64,000 bases of DNA from Halalkaliarchaeum desulfuricum (lineage in GTDB: Archaea > Halobacteriota > Halobacteria > Halobacteriales > Haloferacaceae): assembly GCF_002952775.1 (NCBI RefSeq), contig NZ_CP025066.1, positions 496,001-560,000 of the forward strand. Direction: 5' to 3'. Shown in pieces: positions 45,302-54,740 of the stretch. The translations under genes were made by a program, and so were the position numbers. Under the pieces are notes generated by a model that was given only the letters and a program-made list of their open reading frames with translations, made no database searches and was not told where the DNA came from. Every line of letters begins with the position of its first letter. The stretch's first letter is position 1.

Positions 45302-46357
45302 TTAAAACAGCCCGTACGCCTCGATCTCGTCGCGGTAACAGTCGAGATACTGTTCGAGAACGGCCCTTCGATCGTACTCTTCGAACCGGTCGTCGACTGA
45401 CCGTCGCTCCAGACTGCCTGCGGCGACGATCTCGTCGGCAAGTTCCTGGGGGCTGGTCACGAGCGTCGACCGTCCGCGACCTTCAACGAGTTCGTGTGCA
45501 CTGGAGTCGGCCTGATACTCGACGAGGCCGACACAGCCACACGCGAGCGCCCACAGCAGGTCGTGGGCGAACGGTTCGTACCGGGCGGTCTGGGCGAACA
45601 CGTGGGTTCCCTTGAAGATCTCCACCCGTTTTTCGATCGGGAGCGAGCCGAGGAACTCGACCCGGTCGTCGATCCGCAGGTCGGCAGCCGTCTCCTCGAC
45701 GTCGTCGCGGGCAGGACCGTCGCCGACGACCGCGACCCGCCAGTCGCGTCGGCGCAGCTCCGCAAGCGCCAATAGCAACGTCTCCACGTTGGCGTCCGCG
45801 TCCAGCGGGCGGGAGTAAACGACGTCGAACCGATCGTCGACGTCCGCCGACCGGACGAGCGAGTAGTCGATGCTCTCGGGGACGACCCGAACGTCGGAAT
45901 CGTTCGCCCCGCGCTCCCGGACCTGGGTTTTGACCGTGCGTGACGGGGTTAGTACCCGGCTCGCCCCTCGAATCGCCCGTCGATAGGGGCCTCCAGCGCC
46001 CGGATCGACGTCCCACCAGTCCAGCAACAGCGGTAGACGCTTCAGTCGGCAGGCGACGCCGGCGGCGGCCGCCCCCAGCGGCGGCGTCACGACGGCCTGT
46101 ACCACCTCCGGGTCGAGACGCTGGATCGCAAGCGGCAGCTTCGAGGCGAACCCCCGCCGCGATGGCCGGTCGACGATGGCCCGGTAGGTGATCCCGTCGT
46201 CGTCGAACTCGCGAAACCTGCCGTCCCACCACTTCGCCGACAGCACCGTGACGTCGTGGCCGCGATCGGCGAGCAGACGCGCCGTGCGCCGCGTCCGACG
46301 CCTGGCCGGGGTTTCACCGTGGTGGGTCGTCTCCATCGACACGAACGCGACGCGCAT
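45302..46357 (-). CDS. GT4-family glycosyltransferase
   Basis: A GT-B-fold sugar transferase of 351 residues. The N terminus MRVAFVSMETTHHGETPARR and AVVTPPLGAAAAGVACRLKR resemble GT4 acceptors' domains, and the donor domain contains VAVVGDGPARDDVE and FAHDLLWALACGCVGLVEYQ (the EX7E-type motif, though the first Glu is not obvious). Donor and acceptor are unknown. Two further glycosyltransferases lie at 54.7-57.0 kb. Confidence 0.83.
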   Translation of the reverse strand: MRVAFVSMETTHHGETPARRRTRRTARLLADRGHDVTVLSAKWWDGRFREFDDDGITYRAIVDRPSRRGFASKLPLAIQRLDPEVVQAVVTPPLGAAAAGVACRLKRLPLLLDWWDVDPGAGGPYRRAIRGASRVLTPSRTVKTQVRERGANDSDVRVVPESIDYSLVRSADVDDRFDVVYSRPLDADANVETLLLALAELRRRDWRVAVVGDGPARDDVEETAADLRIDDRVEFLGSLPIEKRVEIFKGTHVFAQTARYEPFAHDLLWALACGCVGLVEYQADSSAHELVEGRGRSTLVTSPQELADEIVAAGSLERRSVDDRFEEYDRRAVLEQYLDCYRDEIEAYGLF

Positions 46358-46402
46358 TTCATCGGATGGTGAACCCGGGCATTTAAAAAGGCTCGCGGTC
46401 CG

Positions 46403-48337
46403 TCACGCCGCGACCCCCCAGATGCCCCAGATCCCCACGGTGACCACGATCGCGATCAGGAACTGCAGGGGGCCACCGACCCGGAGGTAGTCGACGAACC
46501 GGTAGCCTCCGGGGCCGTACACCATGAGGTTGGTCTGGTAGCCGACCGGCGTCATGAACGCGGCGCTGCTGGCGAACATCACCCCGAGGAGAAACGAAAA
46601 GGGGTCCCCGCCGGCGACGGCCGCGGTGTCGACGGCCACCGGAATCATGAGGATCACGCTCGCGACGGGCGTGATCACGTTCGACAACAGCCCGGTGAGA
46701 ACGTAAAAGACCAAAAGGAGTCCGACGAGGGAGATCACGCCCGACAGCGCCTCCAGCAGTCCGGCGAGCCACACCGTGCCGCCCGTCGCCTGCATGGCAA
46801 GCCCGAGCGGGATCACGCCGGCCAGAAGGAAGATCACGTTCCAGTTCACCGCCTCGTAGGCGTCGCTGGTCGTGAGACAGCCGGTTGCGAGCATGACGAA
46901 CGCGCCACCCAGCGCCGCGATCACGATCGGGAGGAGCCCGATCCCGGCGACGATCACGACCCCGGCCATCGTCGACAGCGCGATCGGCGCGGTGGGCGAG
47001 AGCGGCTCCGGTTTCTCCGCGTCGAGCGCCTGGAGTTCGGCGGCGAAGCCACCGGTGAGCAGGAACTCGTCGTCGTCAGCGATGAGCCGTCCGCCGTCGT
47101 CGGTGGTCTGGAGCAACAGCGTGTCCCCCGGCTCTAGGACGAACTCCGCGAGCCCCTCGTGGTGTAGTTTCTCCCCGCGGCGGACCGCGAGCACAGTGGC
47201 GTCGTACCGGTCCCGGAGCGAGAGGTCGCCGAGGCAGTCCCCGATCGCGGACGACTCCGGGGAGACCAGTGCCTCGACCAGCCTGCTCTCGACAGCCCCA
47301 GACCGTAGCGTCTCGTCGGTGACCGTGGCACGGCGGGCCCGACGCAGTCCGTACTCCGCGGCGAGTTCCCGGAGGCGCGCGCGGGGTGCGCGGACGACGA
47401 GCTCGTCGCCAGGTTCGATCGGTCGGTCCGAAGTCGACCCGTGAATCGTCTCGTCCGCACGCTCCACGAGCAACAGCGCGACGCTGTCGTCCTCGATCGG
47501 ACCCTCGGCATCGGACGCGTCCGTTTCGTTGGCGAACGCCTTCCGGATCGGAACGCCCACGAGTGGGGAATCGTCGCGAACGACGAGCCTCGAGAGGTAC
47601 GGCTGGACGTCGAACCGATCGACTGCGGTGGCTTTCGCCGGAATCCGCTCGGGCGTGAGCCGCCGGCCGACAGTCAACAGGTACGCTGCCCCGACCACCA
47701 GCACGACGATCCCCAGCGACGTGAACTCGAACATCCCGATCGGCCGGCCTAGAAGCTCCCGCGAGAGCCCGCCGGCGAGGATGTTCGTCGACGTGCCGAT
47801 CAGCGTGAGCGTCCCCCCGAGCATGGCGGCGTACGACAGCGGCAACAGTAGCTTCGATGGAGAGATCCCGGACCGCTCTGCCAGCCCGACCACCATCGGG
47901 ATGAACACCGCGACGATCGGCGTGTTGTTGACAAAGCCGGCCGAGAGGCCGGTCGTGCCGACAGTCGCGGCCGCGAGCCGCCGCTCCTCGCCCCGCGTGA
48001 CACGGGAGATCGCCGCGCCGAGGCGTTCGACGATCCCCGTCCGGTTTACTCCCTCACTGAGAATGTACATCGCGATGATCGTCACTGTCGCCGGGTTCGC
48101 GAACCCCTGGATCCCCGCGGTCGCGTCGACGCCGGTGTACGGCTCCAGAACGACCAGCGAGACGATGACGCCGATGGCTGTGACGTCGTTTGGAAACAGC
48201 TCGGTGACGAAAAGCACCAGCGCGACGAAGATGATGCCGAACACGACAAGCGCCGATCTCGGCGGGGCCGAGAGGGCAACCGGGGCGAAGTCGGTCGCGA
48301 TCGGCGTATGGAAAGCCCCTGCCGAACCAGCGTCCAT
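46403..48337 (-). CDS. SLC13/DASS family permease with two RCK_C (TrkA-C) domains
   Basis: A 644-residue membrane protein: about five N-terminal helices (AGFVNNTPIVAVFIPMVVGL is the anion-permease signature), then a cytoplasmic insert of about 200 residues with two TrkA-C-like domains (DSPLVGVPIRKAF...GDELVVRAP and CLGDLSLRDRYDATVLAVRR...GDTLLLQTT), then six to seven more helices. The family carries sulfate, phosphate, dicarboxylates or arsenite. Substrate unknown. Single gene. Confidence 0.87.
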   Translation of the reverse strand: MDAGSAGAFHTPIATDFAPVALSAPPRSALVVFGIIFVALVLFVTELFPNDVTAIGVIVSLVVLEPYTGVDATAGIQGFANPATVTIIAMYILSEGVNRTGIVERLGAAISRVTRGEERRLAAATVGTTGLSAGFVNNTPIVAVFIPMVVGLAERSGISPSKLLLPLSYAAMLGGTLTLIGTSTNILAGGLSRELLGRPIGMFEFTSLGIVVLVVGAAYLLTVGRRLTPERIPAKATAVDRFDVQPYLSRLVVRDDSPLVGVPIRKAFANETDASDAEGPIEDDSVALLLVERADETIHGSTSDRPIEPGDELVVRAPRARLRELAAEYGLRRARRATVTDETLRSGAVESRLVEALVSPESSAIGDCLGDLSLRDRYDATVLAVRRGEKLHHEGLAEFVLEPGDTLLLQTTDDGGRLIADDDEFLLTGGFAAELQALDAEKPEPLSPTAPIALSTMAGVVIVAGIGLLPIVIAALGGAFVMLATGCLTTSDAYEAVNWNVIFLLAGVIPLGLAMQATGGTVWLAGLLEALSGVISLVGLLLVFYVLTGLLSNVITPVASVILMIPVAVDTAAVAGGDPFSFLLGVMFASSAAFMTPVGYQTNLMVYGPGGYRFVDYLRVGGPLQFLIAIVVTVGIWGIWGVAA

Positions 48338-48480
48338 GTCCTCCCCCGCGAAGCCCGTCGACTATAGCCTTTCGGGGCCGGAAGACGATCGACACCATCG
48401 GCTCGGCCTCTCGGCGCGAGGAAACGCCGCCGGGTTCCGCCACCCGAAGAGGTTTGCCCGCCGGTAACGTGGCTCCGTGC

Positions 48481-50283
48481 ATGCCGGACGTTAGCCGATA
48501 TCTCAACGTGCGAAGCGCGGCCGGGGCGGATTTCGGTCCCCACGGCGACCGACTCTCGTTTCGGCTCGACGCCACCGGGACGTTCCAGGTGTGGTCCCTC
48601 GAGGAGCCGGAAGGGTGGCCAGAACAGCACACGTTCTTCGACGAGCGCGTGACGTTCGCCTCCTGGTCTCCAGAGCGCCCGGAGCTGATCTTCGGGATGG
48701 ACGAGGGAGGAAACGAGCGGGCACAGCTGTTCCGGCTCGAGCCGGCGACAGGAGAGATCACCGAGCTCACCCGTCGGCCGACCGCGAAACACCGCTGGGG
48801 CGGGTGGTCCAACGACGGCGAGCGGTTCGCGTTCGCGTCGAACCGCAGAGCAGAGGCCGTCTTCGACGTGTACGTCCAGAGTCGGGAGGAGATCGGAGAG
48901 GACGCAACGGTTGTTCAGGAGGGCGACGGCTGGCTCACGGTCGCGGGATGGAGTCCGGACGACAGCCGGCTTCTGGTCGTCGAATCCCACTCCAGTTTCG
49001 ATCAGGACATCTACGTACTCGATCTCGACGATGGCTCGTTTTCGCATCTGACCCCTCACGAGGGCGACGTCCGCCATCTCAGTCCCGAGTGGGGACCCGA
49101 CGGGGAGGGGATCTACCTCGTCACCGACCGGGACGCCGACAGCCTGCAACTGGAGCGGCTCGACGTCGCCTCGAAGACGTACGACGTCGTCGAAGAGGGG
49201 GGCGACTGGAACGTCGACAGCGTGACAGTCCACGAGCCCTCACGCCGGGTGGTCTACACTCGAAACGTCGACGGCTACACGGAACTTACGGCCGGGGAAC
49301 TCGTCGCCCCGGACCGAATCGACGAGTTTCCCTCCCCCGACTTACCCGAGGGAGTTGCCGGCGGAGTCGCCTTCGACCCCGAGGGCGACCGATATGCCGT
49401 CACAGCGACGGGCAGCACCAACAACCCGAACGTCTACGTGGTGGAGGCGACGACCGGCGACGCGGCGCGGTGGACCCGGGCGTCGACAGCGGGGATTCCG
49501 CCCGAGACGTTCGTCGAGCGCGAACTCCTCCGGTATCCCACCTTCGACGGCCGGGAGATTCCGGCATTCTTCTCGACGCCCGCGTCCCCGGCGCCCGAAG
49601 GCGGCTACCCGGTGATAGTCGACATTCACGGGGGGCCCGAGTCGCAGCGGCGTCCCTCCTTCAGGGCGGTGACGCAGTTCTTCCTCGCGGAGGGGTACGC
49701 CGTGATGGAACCGAACGTCCGTGGGTCCTCGGGGTACGGGACCGCGTACAGTTCGCTGGACGACGTCGAAAAGCGGATGGACTCGGTCGCCGACATCGAG
49801 GCGGGCGTCGAGTGGCTCCACGACCACCCGGAAGTCGACGACGACCGGATCGTCGCCATGGGCGGCTCCTACGGCGGGTTCATGGTGCTTTCGGCGCTCA
49901 CGGAGTATCCGGAACTCTGGGCCGCCGGCGTCGACATCGTCGGAATCGCGAACTTCGTGACGTTCCTCGAGAACACCGGCGACTGGCGGCGGGAGCTCCG
50001 GGAGGCCGAATACGGGAGCCTCGAGGACGACCGGGAGTTCCTCGAGGAGATCTCTCCGATCGACAACGTCGATCGCATCGAGGCGCCGCTGTTCGTCCTG
50101 CACGGCGAGAACGATCCCCGCGTCCCCGTCGGGGAAGCCGAACAGGTCGCAGAGAAAGCCAGGGAGGCGGGCGTACCAGTCAGGAAACTGATCTTCGAAG
50201 ACGAAGGCCACGGCTTCTCCAAGCTGGAAAACCGGATCGAGGCGTACTCCGCGATCGTAGAGTTCCTCGAAAACCACGTTTGA
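48481..50283 (+). CDS. S9 family peptidase (acylaminoacyl peptidase-like)
   Basis: Serine peptidase with an N-terminal beta-propeller (residues about 1-340, recurring DxxxL...YxLDLDDGS-like blades) and a C-terminal alpha/beta-hydrolase domain. The nucleophile Ser lies in VAMGGSYGGFMVLSAL, the Asp in LHGENDPRVPV and the His in FEDEGHGFS. About 600 residues, ATG at 48481. It degrades short peptides in the cytoplasm; no signal sequence. Confidence 0.92.
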   Translation: MPDVSRYLNVRSAAGADFGPHGDRLSFRLDATGTFQVWSLEEPEGWPEQHTFFDERVTFASWSPERPELIFGMDEGGNERAQLFRLEPATGEITELTRRPTAKHRWGGWSNDGERFAFASNRRAEAVFDVYVQSREEIGEDATVVQEGDGWLTVAGWSPDDSRLLVVESHSSFDQDIYVLDLDDGSFSHLTPHEGDVRHLSPEWGPDGEGIYLVTDRDADSLQLERLDVASKTYDVVEEGGDWNVDSVTVHEPSRRVVYTRNVDGYTELTAGELVAPDRIDEFPSPDLPEGVAGGVAFDPEGDRYAVTATGSTNNPNVYVVEATTGDAARWTRASTAGIPPETFVERELLRYPTFDGREIPAFFSTPASPAPEGGYPVIVDIHGGPESQRRPSFRAVTQFFLAEGYAVMEPNVRGSSGYGTAYSSLDDVEKRMDSVADIEAGVEWLHDHPEVDDDRIVAMGGSYGGFMVLSALTEYPELWAAGVDIVGIANFVTFLENTGDWRRELREAEYGSLEDDREFLEEISPIDNVDRIEAPLFVLHGENDPRVPVGEAEQVAEKAREAGVPVRKLIFEDEGHGFSKLENRIEAYSAIVEFLENHV

Positions 50284-50322
50284 GATCCGGATCCGTTCGC
50301 GAAGGGATCCGGATCCGTTCGC
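50284..50322. repeat. 17-bp direct repeat after the S9 peptidase gene
   Basis: GATCCGGATCCGTTCGC occurs at 50284-50300 and 50306-50322, immediately after the peptidase stop codon and before the GNAT gene. It includes the palindrome GGATCC in each copy. Confidence 0.85.
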
Positions 50323-50360
50323 CGGAAACGGTTTTGTGATCGCCGACTGTACATCCAAGC

Positions 50361-51116
50361 ATGAACGTCCGCGAAGCGACGGTCGACGACGTCGAGGCGA
50401 TCCGCCGGGTCGCCCGCGAGTCCTTCGAAGCGTCCTACGAGGACGCGCTGGGGGCCGAACGGATCGAACGCGGGTTCGAATCGTGGTACTCGAGTGAGAC
50501 GCTCCGGGACGAACTTCGGGACGAGGCACGGCCGTTCTTCGTCGCGACGGAGGGCGGCGACGTCGTGGCGTTCGCACAGAGCTATCTCGCCAGCCGTCGG
50601 GAGACAGTCGGCGAGATCGACTGGATACACGTGACCCCGGAGTACCGGGAGAGAGGGATCGGTTCGCGTCTGCTCGAACGGGTCGAACGCGAACTCCGCG
50701 ACCGCGGGGCAACCCGGATCGAGGGGCGAGTTCTGCTCGCAAACGAGACCGGAACCGCGTTTTACGAGCGTGAAGGCTACACGGACGCGGGCGAACGCGA
50801 AGTCGACATCGGCGGGGAGACGTTCCGGGAGCGACTCTTCGTGAAGTTCGTCGCCGGAGACGGGGAACAGGTGCTCACGGAGGCTCGCTCGGGCCCGGAC
50901 GGCACCCTCCGATACGTCGCCTTCGACGAGGCGGTTCGCGCCTCGCAGGGCGCGTTCTACCCGGCGTACGCCGACCGGGAACGCGACGAGCTCCACGGAT
51001 GGATGTGCGGGAACTGCGAGTCGTTTGACGTCGCGATCGACACCATGGACCGGTACGAGTGTGTCGACTGTGGAAACCGGCGGAAGCCGGCGCGGTGGGA
51101 CGCTGCGTATTTATAA
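50361..51116 (+). CDS. GNAT acetyltransferase fused to a zinc-ribbon domain
   Basis: Residues 1-165 are a GNAT domain: VREATVDDVEAIRRVARESF, then the acetyl-CoA-binding segment WIHVTPEYRERGIGSRLLERV, and NETGTAFYEREGYTDAG. The C-terminal 85 residues are a separate domain ending in a zinc ribbon CGNCESFDVAIDTMDRYECVDC split as CGNC and CVDC, like haloarchaeal DUF5816. The fusion suggests an acetyltransferase acting on a macromolecular substrate, but the target is not known. ATG at 50361. Confidence 0.85.
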   Translation: MNVREATVDDVEAIRRVARESFEASYEDALGAERIERGFESWYSSETLRDELRDEARPFFVATEGGDVVAFAQSYLASRRETVGEIDWIHVTPEYRERGIGSRLLERVERELRDRGATRIEGRVLLANETGTAFYEREGYTDAGEREVDIGGETFRERLFVKFVAGDGEQVLTEARSGPDGTLRYVAFDEAVRASQGAFYPAYADRERDELHGWMCGNCESFDVAIDTMDRYECVDCGNRRKPARWDAAYL

Positions 51117-51222
51117 GGCAGAAGAGGTGTCTCCCCCGAACGAAACGACCGATTAAAACCTGATGGTCAGAATTGATAATTCGCCCAACACAGTTAAACT
51201 GAAAGGAACGAAATCTGTTCCC

Positions 51223-52086
51223 ATGCCCGCGCGAACGCTCGCAGTCGCCGGCGCGAAGGGGGGCGTCGGAAAGACGACGACGAGCATCAATCTCAGCGCT
51301 GCGCTGGCAGAGGCGGGGCTGGAGGTTTTGGTCGTGGAGACGGATCTCGCGATGGCGAACGTCGTCGACTTTCTGCGTTTTTCTCCGGAGGAAACTCTCC
51401 ACGAGGTGCTTGCAGCCGACGCCGCCCCGAGGGACGCGATCTACTCCGTTCCCGGCGGTTTCGAGGTGCTCCCGAGCGGCACGACAGTCGAGGGATTCGT
51501 CAACGCGGACGTCACGGAGATACCCGCGGTTCTCGAGGCCGTCGAAGACCGATACGACGTGGTCATCTTCGACACCGGTGCGGGCGTGAGCCACGAGTCG
51601 CTGCTCCCGCTGGGACTGGCCGACAGGACCGTCATCGTCTCCTCGCCCCGGGTCGCGAGTGTTCGAGACGCGAACAAGACCGCCGAGCTCGCCGAACGGC
51701 TGGGCGGCGAGGTCGCCGGCGTGCTGTTTAGCAAGTCGGGGACCGGACGCTCTCCACCCCCCGAACAGATCGCCTCCTATCTGGAACTCCCGCTTTTGGG
51801 ACACGTTCCCGAGGATCCCGCCGTGCCCAGCGCACAGGACAGCGGTCGACCGGTGGTGACAGTCTCTCCCGATTCGCCGGCAGCGCGGGCGTACCGCGAG
51901 GTCGCGGGGACGCTGTTCGAGGAAAAGGCGGACCGAGCGGCCCGAACGAACGGCGATTCGACGACCGCCCACAACCAGGGTGCACGGAACCGACCCGATG
52001 GCGACAGCCGGGACACGCGGAACCGGCCCGACAGCGACGACCGGGCATCGTCCGGAAGCATCGACACTGCCGTCAACGACAACTGA
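51223..52086 (+). CDS. MinD/ParA-like deviant Walker ATPase
   Basis: A 287-residue P-loop ATPase of the MinD/ParA group. The deviant Walker A is AGAKGGVGKTTTSIN with the signature lysine, switch I/II segments are VETDLAMANV and VVIFDTGAGVSHES. The last 50 residues are disordered and asparagine/aspartate-rich with the repeated RNRPDGDSRD. No amphipathic MinD tail is visible. It may place or partition a cellular structure; no partner (ParB/MinC) is near. ATG at 51223. Confidence 0.87.
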   Translation: MPARTLAVAGAKGGVGKTTTSINLSAALAEAGLEVLVVETDLAMANVVDFLRFSPEETLHEVLAADAAPRDAIYSVPGGFEVLPSGTTVEGFVNADVTEIPAVLEAVEDRYDVVIFDTGAGVSHESLLPLGLADRTVIVSSPRVASVRDANKTAELAERLGGEVAGVLFSKSGTGRSPPPEQIASYLELPLLGHVPEDPAVPSAQDSGRPVVTVSPDSPAARAYREVAGTLFEEKADRAARTNGDSTTAHNQGARNRPDGDSRDTRNRPDSDDRASSGSIDTAVNDN

Positions 52087-52551
52087 TCAGTCGTCGTCCT
52101 CGCCTGCGTCGACGACGAGTACCGGAACCGTCGTCGTGCGCAGTACCCGCTCGGTGACGCTGCCGAGCAGCGCACGGCGGATTCCCGACCGTCCGTGAGA
52201 CCCCATCACGATCATTCCGACCCCGTGTTCCTCGGCGTAATCGGCGATCGACTGGTGGGGATTGCCACTCACAACGCGTTCGACGACGTCAACTCCCCGC
52301 TCGGCTGCCCGTTCGGCGACGCTTCTGGTGGCCCGTTCGGCGAACTCCTCGATCTCGTCGAACTGCCCGAGTTCACCGTCGTCGATTCGGTCGACCTGCT
52401 CGGAGGACAGCGACATCTCCATTGCGTCCGTGTCGACGACGTACAGCGTGTGGATCGTCGCGCCGTACGTCTCCGCCAGATCCAGCGCGTGATCGACAGC
52501 GTGCTCTGCGACTTTGCTTCCGTCCGTCGGAACGAGAATGGTCTCGTACAT
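52087..52551 (-). CDS. Universal stress protein (UspA family)
   Basis: A single-domain 154-residue Usp: MYETILVPTDGSKVAEHAVDHAL at the start and the ATP-binding motif GSHGRSGIRRALLGSVTERV at the end (G-2x-G-9x-G-S/T). Acts as a small nucleotide-binding stress or signalling protein in the cytoplasm. The gene is 28 bp from the acs stop, on the same strand, so the two may be co-transcribed, which would fit the known pairing of Usp domains with metabolic genes. Confidence 0.93.
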   Translation of the reverse strand: MYETILVPTDGSKVAEHAVDHALDLAETYGATIHTLYVVDTDAMEMSLSSEQVDRIDDGELGQFDEIEEFAERATRSVAERAAERGVDVVERVVSGNPHQSIADYAEEHGVGMIVMGSHGRSGIRRALLGSVTERVLRTTTVPVLVVDAGEDDD

Positions 52552-52579
52552 GTTCTACGGATCGCTCGGGGGCGACGAC

Positions 52580-54577
52580 TCAGGCGTCCCGAACTTTCTC
52601 CTGGATGTCTTCGACGACACCCGGGTTCTGGAGCGTGCTGGTGTTGCCGAGTTCCTCGCCGTTAGCGATGTTTTCGAGCAGGCGACGCATGATCTTTCCG
52701 GATCTCGTCTTCGGGAGATCGGGCGTGAAGATCACCTGCTCGGGGCGAGCGATCGGGCCGATCGCCGACTCGACCCCGTCGACGATCCGTTGTCGGAGCG
52801 TCTCGTCGCCCTCGTAGCCGTCTTCTGTGATGACGTACGCGTACACCGCCTCCCCTTTGAGTTCGTGATCGCCCCCGACGACGGCCGCCTCCGCGACACC
52901 CTCGACGCCGACGATCGCCGATTCGAGCTCCATCGTGCCGAGCCGATGCCCCGAGACGTTGAGCACGTCGTCGACGCGGCCGAGGACGGTGATGTACCCG
53001 TCCTCGTCGATCTTCGCACCGTCCTCCGGAGAGTACACCCAGTCGTCCATGTCGTCGGAGTCGAGATCGGAGTACTCGGCCCAGTACTCCCGGATGAATC
53101 GCTCGTCGTTGCGGTACAGTGTCCGCAACATCCCGGGCCAGGGCTTTTGAATCGTCAGGTAGCCGGCACGGCCGGCCTCGACCTCCTCGCCGGCTGCGTC
53201 GACGACCTGTGCGTCGACGCCGGGAAGCGGCGGCCCGGCCGCACCGGGTTTCATCTCGCAGATCCCCGGCAGCGTCGTCACCATCATCCCGCCGGTCTCG
53301 GTTTGCCACCACGTGTCGACGATCGGACATGCCTCGTCGCCGATGTTGGTGTAGTACCACTTCCAGGCCCGGGGGTTGATCGGTTCGCCGACGGTTCCCA
53401 GGAGGCGAAGCGACGAGAGGTCGTGACGGTCGGGATACTCCTCGCCCCACTTCATGAACGCCCGGATCGCCGTCGGCGCCGTGTACAGTTGGGTCGCCTC
53501 GTACTCCTCGATGATCTCCCACAGCCGGTCGTTGTCGGGATAGTCCGGCGTCCCCTCGTACATCATGGTCGTCGTCCCCAGAGAAAGTGGGCCGTAAACG
53601 ATGTACGAGTGGCCGGTGATCCAGCCGATGTCGGCCGCACAGAAGTAGGTGTCCTCGGGTTTCACGTCGAGCACCGCCTGCGAGGTCCAGGTGACCCACG
53701 AGAGGTAGCCGCCGGTGGTGTGTTTCACGCCCTTCGGCTGCCCTGTCGTGCCGGAGGTGTACATCAAAAAGAGCATGTCCTCGGCGTCGCGTGAAACGGG
53801 AGCGACGGTCGCGCCTTCGTGATCGGCGATCAGGGTCGCGTAATCGTGTTGGCCGTCGGCGAGATCGTGTCCGAAGCCGTCGCCGTTGGGGCCGAGCCGG
53901 TCGACGACGACGGTGGCATCGACGTCGTAGTCGACGCCGTCGAGTCCTTCGTTTGCCTTCTCGAGGTGATCGAGCGGATCCCCGCGCCGGTAGTAGCCGT
54001 CGCAGGTGACCAGATACGACGAGTCAGCGGCGTTCATCCGGGTCGAAAGCGCCTGTGCGGAGAACCCGGCGAAGACGACGCTGTGTGGGGCACCGATCCG
54101 GGCACATGCCAGCATCGCGATCGGCAGCTCCGGGATCATCGGCATGTACACCGTGACGACGTCGTCTTCACCCACGCCGAGATCCCGGAGCGCGGCGGCG
54201 AACTCGTTTACCTCGCGGTGGAGCTGTTCGTACGTGTACGTCCGGTCAGCCTCATCGGTCGGTTCGCCGACCCACTCGATTGCGGGCTCGTCCCCCCGAT
54301 CCTCGAGGTGTCGATCGAGACAGTTTGCCGACGCGTTCAGCTTCCCGTCGGTGAACCACTCGTAAAACGGCGGATCACTGGCGTCGAGCACCTGGTCGTA
54401 CTCCCGGTCCCAGTCGACCAGTTCGGCCGCGGTCTCCCAGCACGCCGGCCAGTTCTCCTCGAACTCCTCGTAGATTTCGGGATCCGTGACGTTCGCCTCC
54501 TCGATGAACGCCTCCGGAGGGTCGAACGTCTCACCTTCGGGAAGTCTCGCTTCCAGTACCGTGTCGTCGTCTGACAT
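52580..54577 (-). CDS. acs: Acetate-CoA ligase (acetyl-CoA synthetase)
   Basis: AMP-forming acetyl-CoA synthetase used to activate acetate. Core motifs: YMPMIPELPIAMLACARIGA, the AMP-binding LMYTSGTTGQPKG, DTWWQTETGG and the C-terminal TRSGKIMRR with the lysine that is acetylated in bacterial Acs. 665 residues from the ATG at 54577. Transcription probably starts from a CTTAATAG box about 30 bp upstream; an inverted repeat lies just behind it. Confidence 0.96.
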   Translation of the reverse strand: MSDDDTVLEARLPEGETFDPPEAFIEEANVTDPEIYEEFEENWPACWETAAELVDWDREYDQVLDASDPPFYEWFTDGKLNASANCLDRHLEDRGDEPAIEWVGEPTDEADRTYTYEQLHREVNEFAAALRDLGVGEDDVVTVYMPMIPELPIAMLACARIGAPHSVVFAGFSAQALSTRMNAADSSYLVTCDGYYRRGDPLDHLEKANEGLDGVDYDVDATVVVDRLGPNGDGFGHDLADGQHDYATLIADHEGATVAPVSRDAEDMLFLMYTSGTTGQPKGVKHTTGGYLSWVTWTSQAVLDVKPEDTYFCAADIGWITGHSYIVYGPLSLGTTTMMYEGTPDYPDNDRLWEIIEEYEATQLYTAPTAIRAFMKWGEEYPDRHDLSSLRLLGTVGEPINPRAWKWYYTNIGDEACPIVDTWWQTETGGMMVTTLPGICEMKPGAAGPPLPGVDAQVVDAAGEEVEAGRAGYLTIQKPWPGMLRTLYRNDERFIREYWAEYSDLDSDDMDDWVYSPEDGAKIDEDGYITVLGRVDDVLNVSGHRLGTMELESAIVGVEGVAEAAVVGGDHELKGEAVYAYVITEDGYEGDETLRQRIVDGVESAIGPIARPEQVIFTPDLPKTRSGKIMRRLLENIANGEELGNTSTLQNPGVVEDIQEKVRDA

Positions 54578-54605
54578 GGGTTGGGCGTACACAGCCGATG
54601 GACGC

Positions 54606-54641
54606 TATTAAGCAGTCCGCCTAATTATCGAGTATATTAGG
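54606..54641 (-). promoter_or_regulatory. acs promoter with adjoining inverted repeat
   Basis: On the minus strand CTTAATAG (about 54606-54613) is 29-36 bp before the acs ATG at 54577, the TATA position. Directly behind it, at 54620-54641, CCTAAT ... ATTAGG form perfect 6-bp inverted arms around a 10-bp centre, where a BRE-proximal regulator could bind. Confidence 0.4.
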
Positions 54642-54740
54642 ATCAGTCGGAGGGTTCACAACGGTGCCCGCCGGGGTAGTCCCTGTCGGCTGTGGGTTCG
54701 AGTCGACAGAGCCAAAGTCGCGTCGGGGGTACCTGAGACC

